DNA of 64,000 nucleotides. Source: Petrotoga sp. 9PWA.NaAc.5.4. GTDB taxonomy: Bacteria > Thermotogota > Thermotogae > Petrotogales > Petrotogaceae. Each line of letters begins with the position of its first letter. The first letter of the stretch is position 1. Made by a program: the position numbers and the translations under genes. Where the stretch lies: the NCBI RefSeq assembly GCF_002895485.1, contig NZ_AZRK01000001.1, forward strand, positions 1-64,000. Reading direction: 5' to 3'. The notes under the pieces were generated by a model. It worked only from the letters and a program-made list of their open reading frames with translations. It did no database searches and was not told the DNA's origin. Of the stretch, positions 27,159-36,341 are shown one piece after another.

Positions 27159-28648
27159 TGTTACTTGAAATGAAGGAAATTACCAAAATTTTTCCTGGAG
27201 TTCTTGCTCTTGATAAAGTGAATTTTGATTTGCAAAAAAATGAAATACATGCTCTTTTAGGAGAGAATGGTGCTGGAAAAAGTACATTGATAAAAATTTT
27301 AGGTGGGATTTATAAGCCCGATAGCGGAGAAATTATTTTGAATGGAGAAAAAGTAGAGTTTAATTCTCCTATAGATGCAAAGAAAAAAGGGATTTCAATA
27401 ATTCATCAAGAGTTAATGTTAGCAGAAAATTTAACTATAGCTGAAAATGTATTTTTAGGTAAAGAGATAGGATCTTCTTTCAACATAAATTTCAAAGAAA
27501 TGTTTAAAGAATCTGAAAAATACTTAAAAATGCTTGGTTTTGAAAAAGATCCTAAAATTCAAGTTTCCCAATTGAATGTTTCAGAAAGACAGCTTGTAGA
27601 GATAGCAAAGGCACTTTCTTCAAATGCAAAAATATTAGTCATGGATGAACCAACAGCCACCATCTCTGAACATGAAACAGAAATATTATTTAAAGTTATG
27701 AGAGAACTTAAAGAAAAAGGAATTTCTATTATTTTTATAACTCATAAGCTAGAAGAAGTATATCAAATTGCGGATAGAGTCACTGTATTAAGAGATGGAA
27801 AGTTAGTAGAAAGCGGGAATTTAGAAGAGTTTACGCAAGATGATTTGATAAAAATGATGGTAGGAAGAGAAATAAAAGAAATGTTTCCAAAATTCAATGA
27901 AATAAAAGACAAAATTATTTTTAAGGTTGAGGATTTTGAAGTACTTAGTAAAGTAACTCCCGTATCTTTTGAAGTAAAAGAAGGGGAGATATTTGGAATA
28001 ACAGGACTTGTAGGTTGTGGTAAATCTGAATTAGCTTTAGGATTATATGGTGTTTACAAATCCAAGTTTAAAAATCTTATGATTAATGGAGAAACACTAA
28101 AAGAGATTAAAAGTCCAGAACAGGCTTTGAAAAAAGGGATCGTTTTAGTTCCAGAAGACAGAAAATCTCAAGGCCTTGTACTTTTATTAAACGTTACACA
28201 AAATTTAGCACTTGCTAATTCTGATAAGTTTGCTTCTTTATTGAATGTTGACTGGAAAAAAGCAGAAAATGAAACAAAAAAACAAATAAAAAATTACAAT
28301 ATAAAAGCTTCTTCTGAGAAACAATTAGTTAAAAATCTATCAGGAGGTAATCAACAAAAAGTCGTACTCGCAAAATTTCTTTTAAAAAATCCTAAGATTG
28401 CTATTTTAGTAGAACCGACCAGAGGTATAGACGTTGGATCCAAAATAGAAGTTTATAAACTTATCAACGAGTTAGCAAATAAAGGAATGGGTGTGATATT
28501 AGTTTCCTCTGAAATACCGGAGATTATGGGTCTCTGTGATAGAGTAATGATTATGCATAGAGGAAGGATGGTAGATATTATGGAAAGGCAAGAATTCTCC
28601 CCAGAAAAAATATTAAAAGGTAGCATGGGATTGATAGCAAATGCTTAA
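27158..28648 (+). CDS. rbsA: Ribose ABC transporter ATP-binding protein, 496 aa
   Basis: Double ATPase of the CUT2 ribose importer. The N-terminal half has a complete Walker A (GENGAGKST), signature LNVSERQLVEIAKAL and Walker B VMDEPTATIS. The C-terminal half has a degenerate P-loop (GLVGCGKSE), LSGGNQQKVVLAKFL and the VEPTRGIDVGSK motif, the usual asymmetry of RbsA. Overlaps rbsD by 1 bp and rbsC by 8 bp. Confidence 0.95.
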   Translation: MLLEMKEITKIFPGVLALDKVNFDLQKNEIHALLGENGAGKSTLIKILGGIYKPDSGEIILNGEKVEFNSPIDAKKKGISIIHQELMLAENLTIAENVFLGKEIGSSFNINFKEMFKESEKYLKMLGFEKDPKIQVSQLNVSERQLVEIAKALSSNAKILVMDEPTATISEHETEILFKVMRELKEKGISIIFITHKLEEVYQIADRVTVLRDGKLVESGNLEEFTQDDLIKMMVGREIKEMFPKFNEIKDKIIFKVEDFEVLSKVTPVSFEVKEGEIFGITGLVGCGKSELALGLYGVYKSKFKNLMINGETLKEIKSPEQALKKGIVLVPEDRKSQGLVLLLNVTQNLALANSDKFASLLNVDWKKAENETKKQIKNYNIKASSEKQLVKNLSGGNQQKVVLAKFLLKNPKIAILVEPTRGIDVGSKIEVYKLINELANKGMGVILVSSEIPEIMGLCDRVMIMHRGRMVDIMERQEFSPEKILKGSMGLIANA

Positions 28649-29564
28649 AAAAATTTTAGATTTCATGAGAAAAAATCCTGCTTTGGTTGGATTCATAGGA
28701 TTGTTCATTATTTTGTCTATTTTTACTGATAGTTTTTTTAACATGAATAATATAATCAATGTTTTTAGACAAGCCTCAACTATTGCTATTTTAGGTTTTG
28801 GCATGACATTAGTTATTATCAGTGGAGGTATAGATTTATCCGTCGGTTCTACATTTGCACTTAGTGCTGTGGTAATGGCTTCTATAGTAAAAGGTGGAAA
28901 TGTTCTCTTGGGAATCTGTGTTGGCCTTTTGATTGGTGCAGTTATGGGAACTTTCAATGGTATTGTCATTTCAAAAGGGAAAATACAACCATTTATTGTT
29001 ACTTTAGCAACAATGGCAATTGGAAGAAGTTTAACTTTGGCATATACAAAAGGTATACCGATTTCTCTATTCCCAAATAACTTTAGATTTCTCGGAAGAG
29101 GGGACGTATTAGGAATTCCTGTTCCTGTTCTAATAATGTTGGGGATGTTTTTTCTAAGCCTTTATATATTAAAAAAGACAAAGCTTGGCCTTTATATTTA
29201 TTCGATAGGTGGCAACGAAGAGGCAACGAGGCTAAGCGGTGTAAATGTAAATCGTTACAAAGTAGTTATTTACATGCTTAGCGGTTTATTTTCGGCTGTA
29301 AGCGCAATTATTTTGACAGCAAGATTAAATAGCGCACAACCTACTTTTGGTCAAGGATACGAATTAGACGCTATTGCAACTGTTGTATTGGGAGGGGCAA
29401 GTTTAGCAGGTGGTAAAGGTGGAGTATTGGGAACTTTGTTCGGAGCCTTGCTTTTAGGCACAATAAATAATGGAATGAATTTAATGAATATCTCTCCATT
29501 TTATCAAGATTTAGTGAAAGGAATAATAATTCTTTTGGCTGTTTTTTTAGAACACCAAGATTAA
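28641..29564 (+). CDS. rbsC: Ribose ABC transporter permease, 307 aa
   Basis: CUT2 permease with about eight to ten membrane helices. Recognised by GFGMTLVIISGGIDLSVGS near the N-terminus, NEEATRLSGVNVNRYK in the middle cytoplasmic loop and ATVVLGGASLAGGKGG in the C-terminal half. Forms the membrane channel with RbsA and receives ribose from RbsB. The last residues (AVFLEHQD) differ from the usual tail, but length is normal. Confidence 0.95.
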   Translation: MLKKILDFMRKNPALVGFIGLFIILSIFTDSFFNMNNIINVFRQASTIAILGFGMTLVIISGGIDLSVGSTFALSAVVMASIVKGGNVLLGICVGLLIGAVMGTFNGIVISKGKIQPFIVTLATMAIGRSLTLAYTKGIPISLFPNNFRFLGRGDVLGIPVPVLIMLGMFFLSLYILKKTKLGLYIYSIGGNEEATRLSGVNVNRYKVVIYMLSGLFSAVSAIILTARLNSAQPTFGQGYELDAIATVVLGGASLAGGKGGVLGTLFGALLLGTINNGMNLMNISPFYQDLVKGIIILLAVFLEHQD

Positions 29565-29629
29565 AGGATTAGGAAAAAGATACTCACTGGAACATAGTAA
29601 AAAAAATACTTTAAGGGAGGCTGAGTAGT

Positions 29630-30496
29630 ATGAAAAAGTTACTTTTATTATTTGCTTTAGTCATTTTTTCAACTTTTAGTTTTGCATTGAAGGTTGGCCT
29701 ATCTATTTCCACATTGAACAATCCTTTCTTCGTTGATTTAGCAAATGGTGCACGAGATAAAGCTAAAGAATTGGGAGTCGAACTAATTATAGTCGATGCC
29801 AGAGATGATTCGGCAAAGCAACTAAACGACGTTGAAGATCTGATCTCGCAAAAAGTTAATATAATTTTAATAAATCCTACAGACAGTGATGCAGTCGTAG
29901 CTGCTATAGAAGAAGCTAACAATGCAAACATACCAGTTATTACAGTGGATAGAGGTGCTAGTGGAGGAAAAGTATTATTACATATTGCGTCTGATAACGT
30001 AGCAGGCGGAAGAATGGCAGGTGCTTTTATTGCAGAACAAATTGGCGCTAAAGGAAAAGTTATTGAATTAGTCGGCATTCCTGGTACATCTTCTGCAAGA
30101 GATAGAGGAAAAGGATTTAACGATGAAATAGCTAAATATCCTAATATTAAGGTAGTAGCAAGACAAACAGCAAATTATAACAGGGCTGAAGGATTAGTAG
30201 TTATGGAAAATCTTCTTCAAGCTCATCCTGATGTTAATGCTGTTTTTGCACATAACGACGAAATGGCTTTAGGTGCTTTAGAAGCAATAAAAGCGGCTGG
30301 GAAAATAGATGATATAATAGTAGTGGGATTCGACGCTACTCCCGATGCATTAGAGTCCGTAAAAAGAGGAGAATTAGCAGCAACTATTGCACAACAACCT
30401 TATTTAATGGGTTCATTGGCTGTGGAAAAAGCTGTAGAATATTTGCAAACCGGAACTATTTATTTCCCAGTAGAATTACAATTAGTAAATCAATAA
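29630..30496 (+). CDS. rbsB: Ribose-binding lipoprotein/periplasmic protein, 288 aa
   Basis: Extracytoplasmic ribose receptor for RbsAC. A signal peptide spans residues 1-18 (LLLLFALVIFSTFSFA), then the mature protein begins LKVGLSISTLNNPFFVDL, a textbook RbsB N-terminus. Sugar-contact motifs include the DRGASGG loop, NDEMALGALEA and VVGFDATPDALE. No lipobox cysteine is visible, so it is probably free in the periplasm-like space. Stable hairpin downstream (30506-30524). Confidence 0.95.
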   Translation: MKKLLLLFALVIFSTFSFALKVGLSISTLNNPFFVDLANGARDKAKELGVELIIVDARDDSAKQLNDVEDLISQKVNIILINPTDSDAVVAAIEEANNANIPVITVDRGASGGKVLLHIASDNVAGGRMAGAFIAEQIGAKGKVIELVGIPGTSSARDRGKGFNDEIAKYPNIKVVARQTANYNRAEGLVVMENLLQAHPDVNAVFAHNDEMALGALEAIKAAGKIDDIIVVGFDATPDALESVKRGELAATIAQQPYLMGSLAVEKAVEYLQTGTIYFPVELQLVNQ

Positions 30497-30505
30497 ATTT
30501 TCTCG

Positions 30506-30524
30506 GGTGGGGAAATTCCCCACC
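30506..30524 (+). promoter_or_regulatory. Intra-operon hairpin between rbsB and rbsK
   Basis: GGTGGGG-AAATT-CCCCACC, a perfect 7-bp GC-rich stem without a long T-run. It most likely stabilises the rbsB transcript 3' end or acts as a leaky terminator, so that the binding protein is made in excess over the kinase. Confidence 0.75.
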
Positions 30525-30555
30525 TTTCTAAACAGAAAAAAGGAGAGATATTACA

Positions 30556-31473
30556 ATGATTGCTGTAATTGGTAGTAGCAATATGGACATAGTGTTTAAT
30601 GTAGATCATTTCACTCTACCTGGTGAAACACAAAAAGCGATATCCTTGGATTTTTATTTTGGAGGTAAAGGAGCTAACCAAACAATAGCTGTCGCAAAGC
30701 TATCAAAAAAACCTGTGTTTTTTTGTAGCTGTTTGGGGGATGATGAATATGGAAAAGAAATATCTAAAAACTTCGAAAATTTTAACATAGAAGGCTATAC
30801 TATAGAAAAAAAAGAATTAACTGGTCGAGCTTATATAGAGGTTGATAAAAAAGGTGAAAATAGAATAATACTTTTTACTGGTGCAAACGATAAAATAGAT
30901 AAAGAAAAAATAGATATGTTTTTGAATAAATATCAAAATAAAATTGACGTATGCTTATTACAGAATGAAATCCCAATAGAAAGTGTAGAATACGCGATTT
31001 CAAGGTTGCATGAAAAAGGAATAAAAATTGTATATGATCCGGCACCTGTCGGTAATACCAACGTAGGTATTTTAGAAAAAGTAGATTTTTTAACACCTAA
31101 TGAAACAGAGTTCAGATTCTTGTGTGAAAAAATCAGCATAACCTTTGATGAATCAAAAATGGACAAAGCTGTCATAAAATTCAAAGAAATAACTAAAGTA
31201 AAAAACTTAATAGTAAAACTTGGGGATAAAGGTTGTGTTTACCTTGATGAAAATGGAAAAACAGAAAAAGTTTCAGGTATAAAAGTAAAAGCAATAGATA
31301 CAACAGCAGCTGGAGACATTTTTAATGGAGCATTTTCCGTAGCTTATGAAGAAACAAATGATTTAATAAAAAGTCTTAACTTTGCAAACAAAGCAGCAGC
31401 TATTTCTGTCACAAGAAAAGGAGCTCAATCCTCTATTCCAGGTAGAGAAGAGGTTTTTAATTTTTCGTTTTAA
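30556..31473 (+). CDS. rbsK: Ribokinase, 305 aa
   Basis: PfkB-family kinase making ribose 5-phosphate from ribose and ATP. The N-terminal MIAVIGSSNMDIVFNVD, the FGGKGANQTIAVAKL sugar-binding motif and the C-terminal DTTAAGDIFNGAF with the catalytic Asp are all present. ATG preceded by AAAGGAG. Last gene of the rbs operon; its stop lies 2 bp from the stop of the convergent MFS gene. Confidence 0.95.
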   Translation: MIAVIGSSNMDIVFNVDHFTLPGETQKAISLDFYFGGKGANQTIAVAKLSKKPVFFCSCLGDDEYGKEISKNFENFNIEGYTIEKKELTGRAYIEVDKKGENRIILFTGANDKIDKEKIDMFLNKYQNKIDVCLLQNEIPIESVEYAISRLHEKGIKIVYDPAPVGNTNVGILEKVDFLTPNETEFRFLCEKISITFDESKMDKAVIKFKEITKVKNLIVKLGDKGCVYLDENGKTEKVSGIKVKAIDTTAAGDIFNGAFSVAYEETNDLIKSLNFANKAAAISVTRKGAQSSIPGREEVFNFSF

Positions 31474-31475
31474 AG

Positions 31476-32678
31476 TTAAGAATTGTTTTTGTACAATTTA
31501 TTTAAAATCCCACTCTTTTTTAATGGAATGAAAAGTTTGTGCATAAAAAATAGGGCTATTGCATAAAAAACCGAACTTATCAAAAACAAATAAGTGTAAC
31601 CTTGAGGTAACATGCTTACAACTCCAAATATCGTGGCTGCTAATGATCTTGTTAAAAAATTAGCAGCATTTTTTAAACTGTTAATGGAGGTTATTCGACT
31701 TTTTGGAAGCGAACTCAGGACAGAAGAAGTTTCGACTGGTGTTGTCATATTCATAAAAGTAAATCTTAAAGCATAGAGCACAATGAAAAGTAAAGGGATT
31801 CGTATGAAACCCAGTCCTATAATTAAAGGTATAACCAAACTGTTTAAAATGAAAGTATATTTAAAAGGTCCAAATCTTTTAGAAAGAATTGGAGATAAGG
31901 CGGATCCAACCGCTGCCCCAAATTGAGCTATAGATAAAGATATTCCAATAAGAGAAGGAGACATATCAAAAAGATCTCTATATATTACGCTTCCAAAATT
32001 AACAAATAATCCTGCTCCAAAAGCTACAGCAATTGTTCTCAAAAGATAAAATTTTATTATATATCTTTCATCTTTATTATATTCGGAGAAGTCGAAAACT
32101 TTTTTAAATGAAATATTCTTATCGCCTGTGCTTTCTGAAATTTTTCTTAAAAATATTGGGGATACAGCATAACAAATTCCAGTAATATAAAGAGTTGCTT
32201 TTAATCCGAAATACTCACCCATGTAACCACCGACAAAGTTACCTAATACACCACTACCCATAAAAATGGCAAAGTTATATCCGAAAGCGGTTCCTCTGAT
32301 TGAATGATCTGTGATATCAATTATATAAGAGTTTAAAAGTAAAGTTCTTGAACTCATAACCCCCCCGCTGATAAAACCTAAAAATAACAATATGAATTTA
32401 TATGGAAAGATACTTCTTATTAAAATTAAAATTCCAAAACCCATGGAAGAAATCAAAAGCATTTTTTTCTTCCCTATTTTGTCTCCCAATATGCCAATTA
32501 TAATTCCCAGTATTGCAGAACCTAACATCTCTACAGATGTTACTTGTCCTATAAATTGGTTAGTATAACCTATATCCCCTAAGAATAAATTAAATACTAC
32601 TTTATAAATTGCCCAGAAAGAACTACTAATAGAAGAAAAGATTAATAGACTAATTACTTTAGACGGCAGTTTTATCAC
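31476..32678 (-). CDS. Major facilitator superfamily transporter, 400 aa
   Basis: Twelve predicted membrane helices with the MFS loop 2-3 motif (GILGDKIGKKKML), and a weaker repeat in the second half (SPILSKRFGPFKYTF). The substrate cannot be deduced; relatives include drug and sugar exporters. GTG 32678 is the only standard in-frame start near the N-terminus, but it overlaps the GAGGTGAT ribosome-like site, so the true start is uncertain. A 27-bp perfect inverted repeat sits 4 bp upstream. Confidence 0.85.
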   Translation of the reverse strand: MIKLPSKVISLLIFSSISSSFWAIYKVVFNLFLGDIGYTNQFIGQVTSVEMLGSAILGIIIGILGDKIGKKKMLLISSMGFGILILIRSIFPYKFILLFLGFISGGVMSSRTLLLNSYIIDITDHSIRGTAFGYNFAIFMGSGVLGNFVGGYMGEYFGLKATLYITGICYAVSPIFLRKISESTGDKNISFKKVFDFSEYNKDERYIIKFYLLRTIAVAFGAGLFVNFGSVIYRDLFDMSPSLIGISLSIAQFGAAVGSALSPILSKRFGPFKYTFILNSLVIPLIIGLGFIRIPLLFIVLYALRFTFMNMTTPVETSSVLSSLPKSRITSINSLKNAANFLTRSLAATIFGVVSMLPQGYTYLFLISSVFYAIALFFMHKLFIPLKKSGILNKLYKNNS

Positions 32679-32681
32679 CTC

Positions 32682-32708
32682 AATATAGTTAGCTTATCTA
32701 ACTATATT
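32682..32708 (-). promoter_or_regulatory. Perfect palindromic operator upstream of the MFS gene
   Basis: Inverted repeat AATATAGTTAG - CTTAT - CTAACTATATT, 11-bp perfect arms. The core TAGTTAGATAAGCTAACTA (minus strand) resembles MarR-family operators. No MarR gene is in the window. It could also be a leader hairpin, but there is no T-run. Confidence 0.65.
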
Positions 32709-32755
32709 CTACCACTAATAATTATAATATTTTTAGAAATCAGATTAAATTTATT

Positions 32756-34360
32756 TTAAAAGCATGCGATATTACTATCTGCTCGTGGCTCAGTTCCACC
32801 TATAAGAACTCCTTCATCGTTTCTATAAATAAATTGTCCTCTTCCAAATTCGGAAGAATTTAATGATACTTTTATTTTATGACCTTTATTTTCTAACGTT
32901 TCAAGAATATATGTAGGAAATGCCTTCTCTACTATAATCTCTTTTTCTTTTATCCATTGCCATCTTGGTGCATCTAAAGCCGCTTGTGGATTTAAATTAA
33001 AATCGATAAAATTCATAAGGAATTGTAAGTGACCTTGTGGTTGCATGTACCCTCCCATCACTCCAAAAGGCCCTATTGCATTTCCATCTTTTGTTAGAAA
33101 ACCAGGAATAATAGTATGATAAGGTCTTTTTAAAGGCTTCAGACAATTATTGTCTTCTTCATTTAGCGAGAAACTCACACCTCTGTTTTGCAAACTTATT
33201 CCGGTATCAGGAATGACTATTCCAGAACCAAATCCCATGTAATTACTCTGTATGTATGAAACCATATTACCGTATTCATCGGCTGTAGCAAAGTATACCG
33301 TTCCACCAGAATATGGATCCCCCGCTTCAGGTAACAAGGCTTCTTTTCCTATAAGTTTTCTTCTTTTGTTACCGTATTCTTCTGATAACAAATCCTCTAT
33401 TTTAACCTTCATATTGTTTATATCTGTTATGTATTTTAAACCATCGGCGAATGCTAACTTTAATGCTTCTATCTGCTTATGATAACTCTCTGAATATTCT
33501 TTACATTGGAAATGAAATTCTTTTAAAATGTTTAGTGCCATCAAAACTATTATTCCTTGACCATTAGGAGGTAATTCCCATACATCGTATCCTCTATAAT
33601 TAACACTTAATGGTTCAACCCAAATAGGTTCATAATCTTCTAAATCTTCTTTTGAAATATATCCTCCTGTTTTGTTAGAAAATTCAACTATCTTTTCTGC
33701 CAATTTCCCATTATAAAAGGAATTCGCGGATGATTCTGCTATAGATTCCAAAGTTTGAGCATGTAATTTAGACGACCAAATTTCTCCAACTCCTGGTGCT
33801 CTACCCTCAGGAGCAAAAACATCAAACCATGCTTTAGAAATTTCTTCTTTTAATTCTTTTTTATAAAGGTTAAAGGCATTTTTCCACGACTTTGCAGTTA
33901 CTGGAGAAACAGGGAATCCCTCATTTGCATAATCTATAGCTGGTTCTAATAATGCTTCTAAAGGTAATTCTCCAAACTCTTTAGATAAAGTCGCCCACGC
34001 AGCAGGAGCACCAGGTACAGTAACTGATTCCCAACTATGAGCTGGTATCTTTTCATAACCTTTAGATTTTAATTTTTCCACAGTCAAATTCCTTGGAGCG
34101 TAGCCACTTGCATTTAAACCATATATTTTGCCATCTTTATATACTATAGCAAAAGCATCTCCACCTATTCCATTTGAAGTTGGTTCTAAAACTGTTAAAG
34201 AAGCAGCAACTGCAACAGCTGCATCAACAGCATTTCCACCTTTTTTTAAAATATCTACACCTATTTGAGAAGCCAAAGGATTAGAAGTAGCAATCATTCC
34301 CTTTTTAGCATAAATTGGCACTCTTTTAGAAGGATATGGAAAATTCAAACTATCAAACAT
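32756..34360 (-). CDS. ggt: Gamma-glutamyltransferase-like Ntn hydrolase, about 534 aa
   Basis: Autocatalytically processed gamma-glutamyltranspeptidase family member. N-terminal ATSNPLASQIGVDILKKGGN and NAVDAAVAVAASLTVLEP are family motifs. The predicted nucleophile Thr is in SGGTVYFATAD, followed by GNMVSYIQSNYMGFGSG. There is no signal peptide, unlike the secreted glutathione-degrading enzymes, so a cytoplasmic YwrD-like enzyme is likely; the substrate is uncertain. The track start is GTG in the GAGGTG site, so ATG 34360 is used. Confidence 0.9.
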   Translation of the reverse strand: MFDSLNFPYPSKRVPIYAKKGMIATSNPLASQIGVDILKKGGNAVDAAVAVAASLTVLEPTSNGIGGDAFAIVYKDGKIYGLNASGYAPRNLTVEKLKSKGYEKIPAHSWESVTVPGAPAAWATLSKEFGELPLEALLEPAIDYANEGFPVSPVTAKSWKNAFNLYKKELKEEISKAWFDVFAPEGRAPGVGEIWSSKLHAQTLESIAESSANSFYNGKLAEKIVEFSNKTGGYISKEDLEDYEPIWVEPLSVNYRGYDVWELPPNGQGIIVLMALNILKEFHFQCKEYSESYHKQIEALKLAFADGLKYITDINNMKVKIEDLLSEEYGNKRRKLIGKEALLPEAGDPYSGGTVYFATADEYGNMVSYIQSNYMGFGSGIVIPDTGISLQNRGVSFSLNEEDNNCLKPLKRPYHTIIPGFLTKDGNAIGPFGVMGGYMQPQGHLQFLMNFIDFNLNPQAALDAPRWQWIKEKEIIVEKAFPTYILETLENKGHKIKVSLNSSEFGRGQFIYRNDEGVLIGGTEPRADSNIACF

Positions 34361-34402
34361 ATATTGCACCTCTTTCTTTTAATTAAATTTTAAGAATCTT
34401 TG

Positions 34403-34411
34403 TTTATTATA
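34403..34411 (-). promoter_or_regulatory. Extended -10 promoter for the ggt gene
   Basis: On the minus strand TGATATAAT appears about 45 nt before the ATG (TATAAT at 34411-34406). No good -35 box. Confidence 0.5.
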
Positions 34412-34516
34412 TCATTAAAAGATAGTACATAAAAAGATAGTAAAAAAGTTTATGACAATTAAGTTTCGGGATTTTAAAAATAACCGCAATGGAGTTTATT
34501 TCAGGAGGTGTTTATC

Positions 34517-35050
34517 ATGATAAAGAAAAGCAAATTTATTATTTCTTTGTTAATCGTTGCATTATTTATGGTTTCGGCTTTTGCAAGCAATAATAACTAT
34601 TCAGATACTTATATTACTAAATTTGTTCTCTCAAACTCTTTTCACTGGAACTCTCATGAACTAATTGAATTTATGGATATATTAGGTCAAGAAAATCATA
34701 GGAACTATAAATTTTTTTTAGAAGACTACAATTTAGCCAACAGTTATGATTATACTTCTTTAATAATAAAAGATTTAATTAACTTTGTAAATCAAGAAAA
34801 TTTATATTGGATGTATCAAAAAACAGGAAATGAAGATTTTAATGTCTTTTCAACAGTAGAAAAAAATTTTCGGCAGAAAAATCAAGAGATTAGTATGAAA
34901 AAGTATAAAAACGATTATTCATCAGATAGATACAACTCTTTGAGTGTTAAAAAAGTGGATAGATTATCATTTTTAAATTATAACAGCCTCTTTTACGAAA
35001 GTTCACCAAAATTTATTGAAATTGAAGATAATATTTTCATTTTTGCTTGA
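34517..35050 (+). CDS. Secreted hypothetical protein, 177 aa
   Basis: Not recognised. A signal peptide (residues 1-23, KFIISLLIVALFMVSAFAS) is followed by a Tyr/Asn/Ser-rich mature part without cysteines or known motifs, ending NIFIFA. ATG 34517 follows AGGAGGTG; the longer frame starts with GTG inside that site. It is divergent from ggt. Its stop codon overlaps the -35 box of the next gene's promoter. Confidence 0.7.
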   Translation: MIKKSKFIISLLIVALFMVSAFASNNNYSDTYITKFVLSNSFHWNSHELIEFMDILGQENHRNYKFFLEDYNLANSYDYTSLIIKDLINFVNQENLYWMYQKTGNEDFNVFSTVEKNFRQKNQEISMKKYKNDYSSDRYNSLSVKKVDRLSFLNYNSLFYESSPKFIEIEDNIFIFA

Positions 35051-35075
35051 TAAAAAAAAAGAACTATGATATAAT
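35047..35075 (+). promoter_or_regulatory. Strong sigma-A promoter for the beta-barrel gene
   Basis: TTGATA (35047-35052), exactly 17 nt, then TATAAT (35070-35075) preceded by TGA (extended -10). This is the best consensus promoter in the window; the predicted leader is about 68 nt. Confidence 0.85.
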
Positions 35076-35149
35076 AAAAGATGTGTATTGGTTGAAAGTG
35101 ATAATGTTAATTAAATATTATTAAATCTCAGAGAGGAGGGAATCAAAAC

Positions 35150-35701
35150 ATGAAAAAGGTATTTGCAACATTGTTAGTAGCTGTTTTAGCAGTTTTTAGT
35201 TTTGCTGCTTTTGATGCAACAGTAGGCTATGTTAACACTTCACTTAATGCAAGTGAGACTCCTGGTGCGACTGATGTCACATTTCATGGTATAAGTGTTG
35301 GGGCTAACTACATTTACGAAGATTTGGGATTTGTAGAAGGTGGAGCTTTAGTTTTAGGTGGTTCTTTTGATTATTATTTTGAGCAAGAAGGCCTTTCCCA
35401 AATGGACCTTACTTTGAATGTTGGTTATAGACAAGACTTAGAAGTATTCTTCCCGGGTGTTCCTGTATTTGTGGAAGGATTATTTAACTATTCTTTCGGC
35501 TTAGGTGACAGCACAATTAAAAACGCTTTAGCATTTGGTGGAGGAGTAGGAACAACTTTTGTAGTACAAAACCTCAATGTAAGTTTAGGAGCGGATATAT
35601 TATTCGCAAAACCAACTTTAGCTGAAGAATATGAAGGCTTGTATGAAGATGGTTTTGGTCCAAAATTCAAAATTTATGCTGGTGTGACGTTACCATTTTA
35701 A
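35150..35701 (+). CDS. Outer-membrane (toga) beta-barrel-like protein, 183 aa
   Basis: A signal peptide (KKVFATLLVAVLAVFSFAA) precedes a Gly-rich protein of alternating hydrophobic/polar strands (ATVGYVNTSLNA, ISVGANYIYEDLGFVEGG, LTLNVGYRQDLEVFF, AFGGGVGTTFVVQ). The C-terminus is FKIYAGVTLPF, with the terminal Phe expected for BAM-inserted barrels. It fits an eight-stranded OmpW/OmpA-like barrel. A strong promoter, AGGAGG site and its own terminator suggest an abundant monocistronic product. Exact family not assigned. Confidence 0.75.
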   Translation: MKKVFATLLVAVLAVFSFAAFDATVGYVNTSLNASETPGATDVTFHGISVGANYIYEDLGFVEGGALVLGGSFDYYFEQEGLSQMDLTLNVGYRQDLEVFFPGVPVFVEGLFNYSFGLGDSTIKNALAFGGGVGTTFVVQNLNVSLGADILFAKPTLAEEYEGLYEDGFGPKFKIYAGVTLPF

Positions 35702-35715
35702 CATATCGAAAAAGT

Positions 35716-35745
35716 AAAACCTCCTTTTCATAGGAGGTTTTTATT
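35716..35745. terminator. Bidirectional terminator
   Basis: Perfect 9-bp stem AAAACCTCC (35716-35724) / GGAGGTTTT (35733-35741) with T-rich sequence on the right and A-rich on the left. It separates the barrel gene (+) and the acetyltransferase operon (-), which ends at 35746. Confidence 0.9.
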
Positions 35746-36309
35746 TTATATTTTCTTTTTCATTTCTATGGCTACTATTTTATAACCTGAATTTATAAAT
35801 AATTTTTGTAAAAATATTAAATATCTTGGTAAAGTGATTATCCTTGGTTTTTGGTAACTTTTGATCAAACTGACATATTTTTCTTTGAACCCTAATTTCT
35901 TATACAATTCAAGTGCCACTTTATTATTACCAAATACATTTAAAATAATTGATTTCATATTCTTCTCTTTTATTAAGTTTTCTAACTCAGATAATGTCCT
36001 TTTTGCGTAACCTTGTGCTTGATATTTTGGAAATATTCTTATATCATATATAAATGTGTGCTTTTTATTCTTATTTATAAAAATCCATAAACGACCAACA
36101 TATTCCCCGGTTTCGTTTATTATATTAAAAGCATAATTCTTCCCTTTTTTCTCATCTTCATCGCAAATCGTATCTATTTGTTCTTGTGCTCGAGCTAATG
36201 CTTCTTGATAGGGTAGCAGTAGATTTTCTGCTAAAACCTTTGCATATTCTATATACATCTTATTTTTATATATTTCAAATTCTTCTTCTATCATCAGTTG
36301 GAGTTTCAC
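35746..36309 (-). CDS. GNAT-family N-acetyltransferase, about 187 aa
   Basis: Acetyl-CoA-dependent acetyltransferase of the GNAT fold. Motif A is IRIFPKYQAQGYAKRTLSELE (the Q/R-x-x-G-x-A pyrophosphate loop), followed by ILNVFGNNKVALELYKKLGFKE, typical of motif B. The C-terminal tail of about 45 residues is less typical. GTG 36309 is 11 nt from AGGAGGT and is preferred to TTG 36330 within it. Third gene of the minus-strand exopolysaccharide control operon; the substrate is unknown. Confidence 0.85.
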   Translation of the reverse strand: MKLQLMIEEEFEIYKNKMYIEYAKVLAENLLLPYQEALARAQEQIDTICDEDEKKGKNYAFNIINETGEYVGRLWIFINKNKKHTFIYDIRIFPKYQAQGYAKRTLSELENLIKEKNMKSIILNVFGNNKVALELYKKLGFKEKYVSLIKSYQKPRIITLPRYLIFLQKLFINSGYKIVAIEMKKKI

Positions 36310-36341
36310 TACAGCGATGAACCTCCTCAAAAGCTTTATAA

